From NCBI GenBank assembly GCA_905116865.2, contig CAJHNH020006224.1:291001-355000 (forward strand): 64,000 bases of DNA, read 5' to 3'. Both the position numbers and the translations under genes were made by a program. Under the pieces are notes generated by a model. That model ran no database searches, was not told the DNA's origin, and worked only from the letters and a program-made list of their open reading frames with translations. Shown in pieces: positions 42,601-52,204 of this stretch; the first letter of the stretch is position 1, and the number at the start of each line of letters is the position of its first letter. Source of the DNA: Candidula unifasciata (lineage: Eukaryota; Mollusca; Gastropoda; Stylommatophora; Geomitridae).

Positions 42601-44003
42601 CCCTGGTCTCTGGCTAGTAAGATCGAACGTCCAAATGTGTTTTTTTGCACATGAAAAAAAATCCCTTGGCAGTTGGAAATCTAAAAAAGAGTAGCCTTAC
42701 GGCCATGCCCGGCAAAATATGGAGTTGAAAAAATCTACCTACAGTATTTCAGGATCCTCACCAGTGGTAAGCAGTTTATGCTTTGTGCTGTGATTCTTTG
42801 GACTCATGCTTGAGTCAGAAGCAGAAGGGAGCATTTATGGGCTACTACCCTTGTGCCATGATGTTGATTCCTTGAATAAACCTAAACCTTCACGTTTCTC
42901 TTGGTATAACAACCAGAAGCAAACACTCATAGACAAAGACACGTACTTACCTGAATCTCTTCTGGTTGAAATTCGCAGACATCGAACCTGATTCGGAATC
43001 TTTGAACCCCGTCTGCGTCAGTCTCAAACATACTGCGCATCCCCGTGTCAAGGTTCATCGAAGTCAGGCTCTGACTGGTTTTCTCCGAGGGTTTCAGTGT
43101 GAAGAACTCTTGGCGCATCCTTTCAAACTCATCCTCCCAGAGTTTTCGTCGCTCCTGTACATTAGAACACAGGTGGATTTTGATTTAGAAAAAATGTTGT
43201 AGGTTTACTGCAATAAGGAATTCATCACACTCAATGCAGAGAAGAGTAAATGGTCATTTATGGTAAGGGGCCGTCATAGCCTGGACGGTCGTGATTCACC
43301 TCACAAACAAACACACATTTATGGTAAGGGGCCTTCATAGTCTGGATGGTCTTGATTCCCCTCACAAACAAACACACATATATGGTAGGGTGCCTTAATT
43401 GCCTGGAAGGTCGTGATTCATCCGTCTCATTAGTTTTAGCAGAATATATGCTCTTATAGGTCATTGTCCCCATAATTATGGTCCCCTAGCTAGCGAAGAA
43501 GGGAAACGGTAAAATCAGCTTATAAAAAAAATACCCTAAACCCAAACGAAAAAATTTGTGTCGATCTGTACATGAGTTTTCATGATATTCATTAAAGGAT
43601 GGTAAAAACGGGTTTTCTGTTCTTTAGCGTGTTTCTTCCTAGGCCAAGGTTTTCACGCATTGACCTAACCCTAAAATTAACTCTAACCTAACTAAAACAA
43701 TACACTTAATCTACCACCTCCTTAAATATTTGACTGTCCTGTGACCTGCAGATTATCCCCTGTTTGTGGTCAGCTTATAAAAAAAATACCCTAAACCCAA
43801 ACGAAAAAATTTGTGTCGATCTGTACATGAGTTTTCATGATATTCATTAAAGTGTGAGGGCAGGAGTTTCAAGATCACTATAATAATCTTACCTGCATTC
43901 TGCTCTCCAACTGACCCCACTGTTTTATCTGTCGCTCCTGAAAACTCATGTCATCTTGCTTGATAGGCACATGGATTTCTGAGATGAAGGTCTGCTGCGC
44001 CAT
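33641..44003 (-). CDS. Small heat shock protein with two alpha-crystallin domains, six exons
   Basis: This is an ATP-independent holdase chaperone of the sHSP/HSP20 family, normally cytosolic and oligomeric. Exons (minus): 44003-43893 (37 codons), 43154-42951 (68), 41282-41193 (30), 38706-38485 (74), 36243-36105 and 33849-33641. All introns are GT..AG, phase 0 except the last, which splits a glutamate codon. Total 324 aa. The N-terminus is MAQQTFISEIHVPIKQDD. Domain 1 spans about residues 90-165: RFRIRFDVCEFQPEEIQ, VKVQDNKLIVNARHEEK, VDIPCSVDQEKMQCILSKDG and ILSVEAPL. Domain 2 spans about 205-305: KLRLEVDIGEFKPEDVVVKT, MDRKLIVHAEHEEK, DLPESVDPATIQAYL and KKLTIEAPL. (L/I)IV.A.HEEK, then D and (L/I)(S/T)(V/I)EAPL are conserved sHSP words. 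Two-domain sHSPs are known in flatworms (p40 egg antigen type) and other lophotrochozoans. No heat-shock element could be assigned with confidence upstream of 44003. Confidence 0.94.
33972..34240 (+). mobile_element. SINE A copy in sHSP intron 5
   Basis: CACCAGCTATAAACTTTGGC, TGTGCACATCCATTTGACAG, CCTTGCCTCTCAGGCAGATG and a GGGCCCTGGAACCGACATG end. Confidence 0.8.
34405..34540 (+). mobile_element. SINE B tail
   Basis: GGAAGTAAAGGCAGCCAGC, ACTGGCGTAAAAAAAAAAT and CCTTTAG. Confidence 0.6.
34896..34993. repeat. Perfect 32-bp inverted repeat, 34-base loop
   Basis: 34896-34927 (AGTCTATGATTCCGCATGCT and on) is exactly complementary to 34962-34993. It lies in sHSP intron 5 (36104-33850), so the transcript would contain a stable hairpin. 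Confidence 0.95.
35550..35768 (+). mobile_element. SINE D, copy 2
   Basis: Closely matches 14700-14930 along its whole length, including the A and B boxes and the GGATACTAAAACAAAA end. Confidence 0.85.
36960..37010. repeat. Poly-G tract
   Basis: A G run of about 17 bases at 36985-37002, in sHSP intron 4. Confidence 0.85.
37375..37560 (-). mobile_element. LINE tail (MGTE-CDV family), degenerate
   Basis: On the minus strand, AGATGGGAGCCGAGCGCTTA and ATGTCATGAGTGTTATGAGTC match the GGTGCTGAAGATGGG and CCGAGTGCTGTGATGTC words of the 12.0 and 24.3 kb tails. Confidence 0.45.
37570..37740 (+). mobile_element. tRNA-derived SINE (Leu/Ser-like head)
   Basis: GGCTGGCCGAATGGCTGAGA fits an A box and CAGGTTAGATTCTC a B box. 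A body with GCAGACACAAATTTCACACC and ACCAGTGCACCCTTAAAA follows. Seen once. Confidence 0.55.
38150..38408 (+). mobile_element. LINE ORF2 C-terminal fragment
   Basis: Frames give EHQRIKWFVHLVGLEQK, then VYNMKTVGYKARGRPIKRWV and KGVKETLQKH. KW.GH(L)(V)RM-like and GRPIKRW motifs. One frameshift. Lies in sHSP intron 4. Confidence 0.75.
38816..39003. mobile_element. hAT-type MITE, 188 bp
   Basis: Ends CAGAGTTTCCCAAACTT and CAGTGATTCCAGTGTG (complement). 8-bp flanks ATCTACAG (38808-38815) and ACCTACAG (39004-39011) differ at one base, as expected for a hAT target duplication. Lies in sHSP intron 3. Confidence 0.8.
39095..39345 (+). mobile_element. SINE A copy
   Basis: TTCTTCCTCTTCTTCGC, GTACACTCTGGCGGAAAGTT and AGGGCCCCGGAACCCACATG. 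Confidence 0.85.
39395..39500 (-). mobile_element. LINE tail fragment (MGTE-CDV family)
   Basis: The minus strand contains TCTTCACTGGCCGCTGCAGA, then GATGAGGATGGAAC and CCAAGTGTTGTGATATC, homologous to the family end. Confidence 0.5.
39777..40720 (-). mobile_element. LINE reverse transcriptase to C-terminus, about 0.95 kb
   Basis: On the minus strand: NTGVRQGCILSPFLFSVSID (motif before the active site), LDYADDISLISNH (catalytic YADD), QEKIEILSITALKIGLKINT, SKTKVM, frame-broken middle, then RWTADGKRRHGRPKTWNRTV and DLQQLRSLVNALC. This is the most complete LINE body in the window. Several frameshifts show it is dead. Lies in sHSP intron 3. Confidence 0.92.
40865..41145 (+). mobile_element. SINE B copy
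   Basis: tRNA-like CAGCTAGACATGCACCTGCC, GGTCTAGGGTTCAACTTTC (B box), CCAAAATGGGTACCAGGTAC, GGGAAGTAAAGGTTGTTGG and a CTTTACTTTTTATTTTT end. Confidence 0.75.
41395..42150. mobile_element. SINE A cluster: four copies or pieces in both orientations
   Basis: A + piece at 41395-41505 (with a C16 tract), a + copy at 41660-41870, a minus copy at 41870-42055 ending in a GAAGAAGAAGA run, and a + 3-prime piece at 42056-42150. The last + piece continues the copy at 41870, so the minus copy appears inserted into it. Confidence 0.8.
42360..42395. repeat. Poly-G tract
   Basis: G run of about 17 bases. Confidence 0.9.
42480..42720 (+). mobile_element. tRNA-derived SINE, single copy
   Basis: GTGTGGTCTTGAGGCATGGC as A box and CCCAGGTTCTAGCCCC as B box, 30-odd bases apart. 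Body with AAGATCGAACGTCCAAATG and AAAAATCCCTTGGCAGTTGG. Confidence 0.6.
43256..43438. repeat. 61-bp tandem repeat, three units
   Basis: Units start near 43256, 43317 and 43378 with TTTATGGTAAGGGGCC..CATAGCCTGG and CACAAACAAACACACA. Confidence 0.9.
43516..43853. repeat. 83-bp perfect direct repeat 255 bp apart
   Basis: 43516-43598 and 43771-43853 are identical as read. The spacer holds a piece of the 8489 MITE (GACTGTCCTGTGACCTGCAG). Confidence 0.9.
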
Positions 44004-44395
44004 GATGTTTGTTGTGATGTTGTCACAGGGAAGATCAGTAGATATGTAATGTCTCAAAACTGGCAACACTCAGTATGTGTAGCCGTTGGATGGACGTTGG
44101 ATGGACGATACTGTGAGAGTTTTAAATTTGTTGAATACCTTGCAGTGTTTTAAGGTAGTTCACAGTGATTGACCTCTTGCTGTTTTTAGAATAAAGAAAT
44201 CACGAAATATTAATATCAGTGAGTTTCCGATAATGATAAAGCCTAACTTGTTTCGGATGAAATCCGATCTTCAGTTTTGGCATCAAAGTTAAGCGTAAGA
44301 TGATGATATATACTTTGAAAATAACACAGCAATCTATTAATTAATTCATATAGGTGTCTATGCATGCTTACAACTAGTTTGAACAATTATACCTC

Positions 44396-44720
44396 TCTTT
44401 CTCCCTATCTCTCTCTCTCCCCCTCTCTGTCTTTCTCCTTCTCTCTTTCTCTTTCCTCATCCTCTTTTGTTGTTTTTCTTTCTCTATTTTTGTCTCTCTC
44501 ACAGTTTATGTGTCTCTGGGAGACCAAGAGAAAACATGCTGGACAGTTTGACATCATGGCATGGAAGATCATCTGTTTCAGAGCTGATTGAAAGTACACA
44601 AGACAGAAGGTTGTGGATAAACATGACTACCAACGCCGCACGGCATGGAAGAAGAGGCCAAAGATCAAGCATTGACCTACTAAGCAGGTTATGATCAAGC
44701 CCTGGCTGAATTAGAACATG
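44396..44720 (+). mobile_element. LINE tail (91-bp-array family), single unit behind a CT microsatellite
   Basis: A (CT)n tract at 44396-44500 runs into RPRENMLDSLTSWHGRSSVS, ELIESTQDRRLWINMTTNA and ARHGRRGQRSS, then a stop. LTSWHG...SEL and DRRLW correspond to the end of ORF2. Confidence 0.8.
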
Positions 44721-45160
44721 CTGATGAAACTCTGTAGCTAGGGGTCCTAGGTATCTCCGCGAAGCAGTACTTTTTAAAATACAATGAAACTACAATTTTC
44801 TTCATTAATTTGTTCCTGAGGGAAGGACAAATATTGAAAAGGGCGTATATCAAACGCATTTTTCCCCATAGGAATTAACTAACAATTTGTTTCATATGTT
44901 CCCTGTCACAAATTTACCTTATCTATTCTTTAACCAAAAAATAATCGATCTCTGAAATCATTGCGAAGACATTTCAATTACATATTTAGCATATGCATTT
45001 ATTATTACTATATCACTGTGACAAAGACCTGTGCTGGTGACGTAAATATACTGCAGGTCTACATCAGTACAATTAAAAAAAAAAAGATAAGGGCGGGAGA
45101 GGGGGGGAGGGGTGTGGGGTTGGTCGTTTCACATTCCATAATGACATCAGGCAATGTCAC
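44720..45160. other. No feature recognised
   Basis: AT-rich with a G-rich patch near 45090. No exon or named repeat. Confidence 0.35.
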
Positions 45161-45162
45161 TT

Positions 45163-45390
45163 CGTTGGCGTCTATGGCTTAGGCGGTGCAAACGCGCTTT
45201 GTATTACCAGGGGTACCGGGTTCGATCCCAGCTGCGGACAGTTTGTCTTGCGCTGGTTTCGACAGTGGCACCGGGAGCTGACCATTTAGAAGGCATTGAC
45301 AAACCACTCAACGTAAAATTTGCCTAGAACAACCACACACACACACACAAAATTATTAAACTCTGGGGTTGGTTCTGCAACATCCTAATT
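45163..45390 (+). mobile_element. SINE C, full length
   Basis: TATGGCTTAGGCGGTGCAAA (A box), GGGTTCGATCCCAGCTGCG (B box), GGTTTCGACAGTGGCACCG, AAATTTGCCTAGAACAACC, an internal (CA)n, and TGCAACATCCT. Confidence 0.85.
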
Positions 45391-45602
45391 ATTCCTTTCC
45401 GGATAATTCATCAGCATTTCCAGACGATTCACTAGCACTCGGTTTTTTAAAACCTGCATTTTTGTCAAGACAGACAGCCATTCCTTAATTTCAACATTTG
45501 GAACCGGCCGATCATCTTTCTTTGCTTTTGATGAGTCGCCTGCCACGCCAGAGGACGGACAAATATTGACTTTTCGAGCGAATATTTAAAAAAACACACA
45601 CA

Positions 45603-46010
45603 CATTCCACTGTGGCATATCAGGAAATGAATTACCAGACAGACTTGCTAAACTGGAACATAGGAGAAACAACACACCCATTCACTGTCGTTACCAGAAA
45701 TCAGAACACTTATCGAGGGAAAGTACAAGAAATTGTGGAGAGAACAAACTAACAGTAAACATCCACAAGACCCCATCAGCAAACTCAAAAGAAAGCAATA
45801 TACAACAATTTTCCGTCTACGAAGAGGACACTGCAGGCTCAACTACCATATGCATAAAATAAAGACTGTACAGTCCCTACAGTGTGCCTGTCAAACAGGA
45901 CCACAAACACCTGAGCACATTCTACAGACCTGCCCACTGTACATGCAACTTCGAAAAGACACTTGGCCTCAAAGCAAAGTGTGCAGAGCAAGCTATGTGA
46001 AACCATGAAG
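45603..46010 (+). mobile_element. LINE fragment: RNase H end, linker and C-terminal zinc knuckle
   Basis: One frame has CGISGNELPDRLAKLEHRRN (RNase H end, N-E-x-x-D-x-L-A). Another has KRKQYTTIFRLRRGHCRLNY, then CACQTGPQTPEHILQTC, a C-x-C-x8-H-x4-C knuckle, and PLYMQLRKDTWP. The clearest example of the knuckle family in the window. At least one frameshift. Confidence 0.88.
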
Positions 46011-46565
46011 GACCTGCTACTGACATGCGAGTTCATAACTGCTCTAACGTTACAATTAATGGAATAAAATGAATGAAGATGGTGACCAAACACAACTCAT
46101 ATTGATGTTATTTAAAAGATGGCTGAATCGACGCTTTGTCTAGCCAATGCTGTTGCAACTGAGATATTCACAAGTTATATTAAACCATTCTATAGAGCCT
46201 TTTACAGCTATCAACACTGTGGACAGCATACCACAGCAACCAATGACGTACATACCAGGTGGGAGGCCAGGGCCGACCATGCAAGCTACGGGCAGAGAGT
46301 ATAACAGAGTCCCTGGGAACTGGGAATCCCCATTTACAAAGCACACAAACGGGCACTTTCCAGTGGCGAATATTTCACTTCGATACGGCAAGGTACACCA
46401 AGATGAGATCAGATCAGACAACAACTGTCCTGAAATATGACTAATAACTAGGTTGGGGAAGAGGTGAGAAGAAAAAGGGGAGAAGAAGAATAAAGAATAA
46501 AATAGGAAGAACCAAAAAGACTGAAGAGGTGGAAATTAGGAAGGTTTAAAAAGAGAAGAAGGTGA

Positions 46566-46846
46566 TTTCTTAATATCCTACCCCAAACAGGGTAAATCCA
46601 CAGGTCACAGGACAGTCTAATATTTCAGGGGGTGGTAGATAGGCTGCATGCAGCGTGGGACTTAGGCTGCATGCAGTCGTAGGACCTAGGCTGCACTCTC
46701 TCGTGGGACGTAGGCGGATTTGGGGTTAGGGCCAGTTCCAGATGTTGTAGGGTCGTTAAAAGCATCAGAAAGCAGGGAAACCCAGTCTTACCACTCGCTG
46801 AAATGTTGGACTGTGACGTCATCTGAGGTATGATATTACGAAAGAA
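46566..46846. mobile_element. 281-bp palindromic MITE, copy 2
   Basis: Reverse orientation of 8489-8769, with TTTCTTAATATCCTACCCC at the left and GGTATGATATTACGAAAG at the right. Internal words such as TTTGGGGTTAGGGCCAGTTC are shared. Confidence 0.8.
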
Positions 46847-47289
46847 CCGTGAGGAATGGAAAAGGGATGAAGGTAGAATGAAAAGCAAAAAAGGAAGGAA
46901 TAAGGGAACAAAAAAGAAAGAAAGTATTGAATGAAAACTTAAGGAAGAATGGAAAGCAGGAAGAAATGAGGGAAAGAATCAAGAAATTATGATGCTGATT
47001 ATAATAACAAGAACTGTATTTGACCGAAATGGGCAAATATCACAGCCTAGGTGTAAACCACAACACAGCATAGCACAATGCAGCAAAGCAAATACTCTTT
47101 GAATGGGGAATGCAACAGAGGAAGAAAAAAAAAAGAAGAATGAGAAGATCAAAAAGGCAAAAATGATGAACATTTGTCTTTCAACAAAAAATAAATTGTA
47201 TATTATAAAGGGAGAAAGCCAAATATATTAGAAATATTCTACATCTATGTTGCCGATGAGAACACCCAACTGTTAACACCGTTTTCAAC

Positions 47290-47310
47290 TCTCTCTCTCT
47301 CTCTCTCTCT

Positions 47311-47380
<70 letters not shown>
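47290..47380. repeat. (CT)n(AT)n microsatellite
   Basis: 22 bases of CT followed by about 69 bases of AT. Confidence 0.97.
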
Positions 47381-47382
<2 letters not shown>

Positions 47383-47904
47383 TTTAAATGTATGCCTGGT
47401 ATGTCTTCAACGCCTCTTGTACAACCAGGGGCAGATAATCGAGCACATTCAACCAGCAGCAGAGACACGAATGGCTGGGGAGGAAACAAAAAATTAATTT
47501 CCCATGGGGATGAAGATCTATCGAGTTGTTTATTGCCCGGATATGCTCTATTAAATTAAACATGGCTGACATTTGTTAAATTAGTCGGGAAACATTGACA
47601 GCTAAGCATAAACTCGAAAAACAGGAAATATTAAGAGGATAAGAATCCCAAATACAATAATGACGATTAAACAATTTATGTCATACACATGAAATCAATA
47701 GGAAATGAAAAAAAGGGGGCTGGGGGAGGGAATTGCCAATTAATTGATAAGAAGAATGAATGAGTGGACGCGATGTATATTCGTATTCTTTCATACAATT
47801 TAAGTATGTCTATAAATTTTTGTTTGATTTCTCTGTCCACTCCAGCATTTTCACTTCCGCAAATAGAATTACTGTAGTTACTGTTTTATGTGTGTGTGTG
47901 CGTG

Positions 47905-48125
47905 TGTGTCAGGGGCTTGGCCAACGTAGAAGGTATCAGCGTTTCCTTGGAAGCTGTGATACATCTGCCCAAAAGACGAAGAACCAACAGTCTGCACAAT
48001 AATAAGCTGCCCTTAAAGCGCCTGTGCGCGCAAAACTCAGTTCCTTAAAAAAATAATAAATCTCAGAAATGGAAGAGCGTCCAGGATTTTCCGGCGCAGT
48101 TTACAGCTGGCGAACGCGAAGAAGT
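47905..48125 (-). mobile_element. SINE A copy
   Basis: The minus-strand complement words GCGCGCAAAACTCAG and CAGTTTACAGCTGGCGAAC end in GCGAAGAAG. Confidence 0.7.
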
Positions 48126-48796
48126 TTGTTGGTCTGTAGTAGTTAGTGTATGAAGCATTTAGAGCGAGGTAGACATACACCGAATGCGCTGCGTTTCAGA
48201 CACGTTGAGATAAGGGAATTGGAGAGGATTAACCGCCTTTTAGAAATGGACAGTAAACGAGGACAAGAATGTAGAAGCCGGTTGCTTGGCAAAGACAGAA
48301 GACATACCAGTCAACTCCTGCTGAGTACAGTGAGCGTGAAGACACTGAGATGGCCTCTGCATCGAGAGACTGAACACGACTGGGTAGGACTGATGGGGTA
48401 CGATCTGATAACAAGTAACAATATAACACTATTGTCTGGAGAGATGGAAAGGAAAGGTGCCAACATGTAGTCAATCATTTGCAAAGCTTGATTCTCATCA
48501 CTGCCCGCTGGAGACATCAAAGCCTCGACAGTTGCCCTGTTTCACAATTTTCATATTCAAAAGAGTGCTTAGTTTCATATGCCCATTGCCATGTTTATAG
48601 TCTCCTGACGGGAATCAAGCCCATCATTGTGATACTCTCTAGCCAGTGGGGATTTTAATGTAGGAGACATATTTAAGCTTTAGAGGCATGGCACTATGTA
48701 TGAGCATTCACCCATTTCTGGGCCTTACTCTTATACCAAGCCCATCATTTATACACTGAAGTACATCGTGACATGAGTACAACTGGAGGGGAGGAG

Positions 48797-48799
<3 letters not shown>

Positions 48800-48895
<96 letters not shown>

Positions 48896-49215
48896 TCGAC
48901 AGAGAAGATGCTGGACTGTTTAAAATCACGGCACGGAAGTTACTCTGTCTCAGAGCTGATTGTAAGTACACGAGACAGAAGATTGTGGCTAGACTTGACT
49001 ACCAACGATACACGGCATGGACTATGGAAGATCGTCTGTGTCAGAGCTGACTGAAAGTATACGAGACAGAAGATTGTGGTTGGACATGACTACCAACGCT
49101 ACACGGCATGGACTATGGAAGATCATCTGTGTCAGAGCTGATTGAAAGTACACGAGACAGAAGATTGTGGTTGGACAAGACTACCAACGCTACACGGCAT
49201 GCACTTTAGGAAGAC
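48800..49215 (+). mobile_element. LINE tail with 91-bp array, behind a (GA)n tract
   Basis: (GA)n at 48800-48895, then [20 protein letters not shown] and [18 protein letters not shown]. The tail segment then repeats with starts at 49014, 49105 and 49196 (91-bp spacing). The first, coding unit is 84 bp and lacks the 7 bases ACTATGG present in the others. Confidence 0.85.
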
Positions 49216-49229
49216 GCACTGCAAACTGA

Positions 49230-50040
49230 TGCTAATAATGGAGACATACCTGCCGGGCCAGTCATGCACTGTTTTTTTTCCTTCTTCTTCTAATCAAAAC
49301 GGATTTGAAAAAAAAAGTTTGCATAATTTATTGTCTGGCATAGTTCGTTATATCTCAACAGTTGCATAATACCGAGACAGCTACATATGTAACAACTAAA
49401 TGCATCCTCACAACTAAAATACAAAACCAACCACATTCAAAAGCAACAGTCTGTTTTACCATGGCAAATGTGGGTTTATTTTTTAATTATACTGTGTTAG
49501 CTATATGTTAAAACAGTATCATATTCACGTCTAGCTATACTAGCACCCGTTTGCCCTGTTATTGTCCGAAGTTCAGTGTTAGAAGATGTTGAGCCGCTGT
49601 TCTCCCCTTTTATAATAATTTCCTCTTAAAGCTGACAAATGACGGTACGTTTTTGCTTCCACTACACTGTTGACACCAGCTGGTCCTTCAGGTCGCAGTT
49701 GTTGCCAGCACTCAGTCAATAACAATTCTTTTCATTTTTGCATGTGTTGGGTGTTGAGTTCGTCGTGTCCTAGCAAGATGCAGGTCGACGTGCCCCGGAA
49801 TAAATATGAGCGCAAGACTTTCATTATTGGAAGGATGGCTGTTTTCTCCTTCTGAGTTCGACCTTAAAATTGTCGTTTATGTGTTCCGTTGTGGTTTACA
49901 GCTAGGCAGTGATTCATATGCCTTCCAATTTCATCAAATCTTTAGATAGTCACCCTTCAGCTTTAGGCTTATTAATCAGCAATGGGTCTATCACCCAGCT
50001 TCCCCAAATGAAACAAAGGAACCCAGACGAGGAAGGATGA
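49230..50040. other. No supported gene
   Basis: A short frame at 49778 (MQVDVPRNKYERKTFIIGRM) sits in less repetitive sequence but has no good splice donor. Near 49891 a word shared with 3497 begins. Otherwise nothing is recognised. Confidence 0.3.
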
Positions 50041-50049
50041 CTGTAAAAT

Positions 50050-50420
50050 GAAGATATGCCTGGTGTGGGTTCCAGTGCCCTATTATGAGGAAAACAAGAA
50101 TAGGCCAACTGCCTTCCCAACAAGCATGTCGTAGGAGTAGACTAACTGGGAGCTTCCTCCGAAGTCGGACTGCATCTGCCCGAGCGGCAAGAAACTATTA
50201 ACTGCACATAAATAATCCAGTAAAACGGATGTACACGCAAAACTCAGGCCCTAGCACAAAGTCCTGGTTGTTCGTACATGTGTACTTTGGCTTTGTGCCA
50301 TGGCCTGAGTTTTGCGTGTACATCCGTTTTACTGGTTTATTAGTGTGCAGCTGGTTGTTCTTTGCCGCTTTGGTAAGTACATTTCGAGTTCGAAGGTAGC
50401 CCCCAGTTAGTCTACTTCTT
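50050..50420. mobile_element. Head-to-head SINE A pair forming a long inverted repeat
   Basis: A minus-sense copy (50050-50265) and a plus-sense piece (50288-50413) share complementary arms of about 125 bases (for example ACGGATGTACACGCAAAACT against GTTTTGCGTGTACATCCG), separated by about 22 bases. Confidence 0.85.
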
Positions 50421-50698
50421 GGTTATAGTTCAGTGGATTAATGTACTGGTATTAGCTTGACTACAGTCATGGCTACTTTCATCACTTTTTGGATGTAGCC
50501 ACAACAGGATAGGCAAGTGTGGCAATTTTTAGGGAACCGTTATAACATTTCCGTATAACAGTGCCGGTCCGCGAACCACAGACTAAATAACTGAGCTGTA
50601 AAGGAAGGATTTGGAAACTAACTAAAAAGTTTTCAGAACATGACTAAATACTCGCATGCCCTATAGGAAAAGCAAATTTGCTCTCCACAGGCACAAAC

Positions 50699-51184
50699 TC
50701 AGACTTTATTCCATAACAGACTGACTACACTAGCGACATCTCCATTTTCCCCCTTCCTACCCAGAAACCTTACCCAGACCTCAAACGAATGTTCTTTATT
50801 TTTCTTATTTAAATCTAATTTTAGCTTTCTAATACGCCGTGCCAAAAACACGCACCTCATACTGCTGAAAGGCCTTCTGACATTTAGGAAACGAAATGAA
50901 AGCAACGAGTTCTCAACAGTAAACCAACAGCGTTTGTCATTTAGGACTCTTCTACAGTGCGATAAAAACAGAAATCTGAACAAGGGCACTGCCCAATAAA
51001 TTACACCCATTCGTCCAGAAGTGGTCTCCAGGGACGGAATCAGGCAAAAGTCTTTGGAAAACGAGCTTAGCCCCCTTACAATTTTTTTTAAATGGAAAAG
51101 CCAAGAGGTTAAAGCCTTGTTTAAATGCTCAATAATATTAACAAAATCAATAATGAGTATCATTATTACGAGCATTAGCATCAT
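50699..51184 (-). other. Unassigned 161-codon open frame
   Basis: The longest open frame here not made of a recognised repeat. It starts in a hydrophobic leucine/isoleucine/methionine stretch and continues to a basic region (FLARRIRKLKLDLNKKNKEH). It ends SVVSLLWNKV, stop. I recognise no family. It lacks splice evidence and a polyadenylation signal near the stop. It may be a chance frame or a fragment of an unrecognised mobile element. Confidence 0.25.
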
Positions 51185-51190
51185 GTGCTG

Positions 51191-51537
51191 AATGGCGAAT
51201 AAATATACTTAAAGTAATGCGAAATACTTAAAATAGAATATTATACAGAATGGCGAATAAATATACTTAAAGTAATGTGAAATGCTTAAAATAGAATGTT
51301 ATACAGAATGGCGAATAAATATACTTAAAGTAATATGAAATGCTTAAAATAGAATGTTATACAGAATGGCGAATAAATATACTTAAAGTAATATGAAATG
51401 CTTAAAATAGAATGTTATACAGAATGGCGAATAAATATACTTAAAGTAATATGAAATGCTTAAAATAGAATGTTATACAGAATGGCGAATAAATATACTT
51501 AAAGTAATATGAAATGCTTAAAATAGAATGTTATTCA
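51191..51537. repeat. 58-bp tandem repeat, six units
   Basis: Units start at 51191, 51249, 51307, 51365, 51423 and 51481, each AATGGCGAATAAATATACTT and on. The inner units are nearly identical and the first is the most diverged. Confidence 0.97.
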
Positions 51538-52155
51538 TGTTTTAAGGAGAGGGGCATCAGCCCCCCCTCCCCCCAAACGGTATAAATGTTGTTAGGGGAA
51601 GGGTGGAGGCTAAACGCCTTTATCTCTATCTTTTTTTTTTTTAATGGGTTCAAGCAGGGCTGCTGAAATTGGTACTTTTGTACAAATTTAGCACTACGTG
51701 ACACTTGCCGAGCAAAACTTGTTTGATACTATTTAGGAATTTTACATCAATACTGGAATTTCAAGAACTAACTGGACTTCACAAATTAAACTGGAAAGTT
51801 TTTTAAAACGAGACATACAGAAACTCAATGATATCAGTAAAATCGAGGTGAACGATTCATTCATTTATCGCAGCAACAGCGAACATTATTGTGATGCCAA
51901 TTCCGAGATAGTCTTTATGGTAAAAGCTATTGTGGATTTTTCAGAGTGAGCTTAGCAAAATTAAGATAAAAATGAAGACTTCAAAAATTAATGCATTGAT
52001 GAGATCAATCACACAGCTCCAAGACATTCACTGCACCAACTGGGGGCAAAATCAACAGTTTTATAACGACTTGCCAACTGAGCGAAATCAAATGGTACAG
52101 CAATGATGTAACGGAAAAAAGATCTTAATTCGTATAAAAAATAAGGCAAGCGAGT

Positions 52156-52165
52156 TACACACACG

Positions 52166-52200
<35 letters not shown>
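52156..52200. repeat. (AC)n microsatellite
   Basis: About 20 AC dinucleotides directly before a SINE A fragment. Confidence 0.9.
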
Positions 52201-52202
<2 letters not shown>

Positions 52203-52204
52203 GA

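Noticed and set aside
44004..44400. Heat-shock elements upstream of the sHSP gene
   Set aside because: GTTTCGGATGAAATCCG and GAATAAAGAAATCACGAAA look suggestive, but the spacing of the GAA/TTC units is wrong for a standard array.
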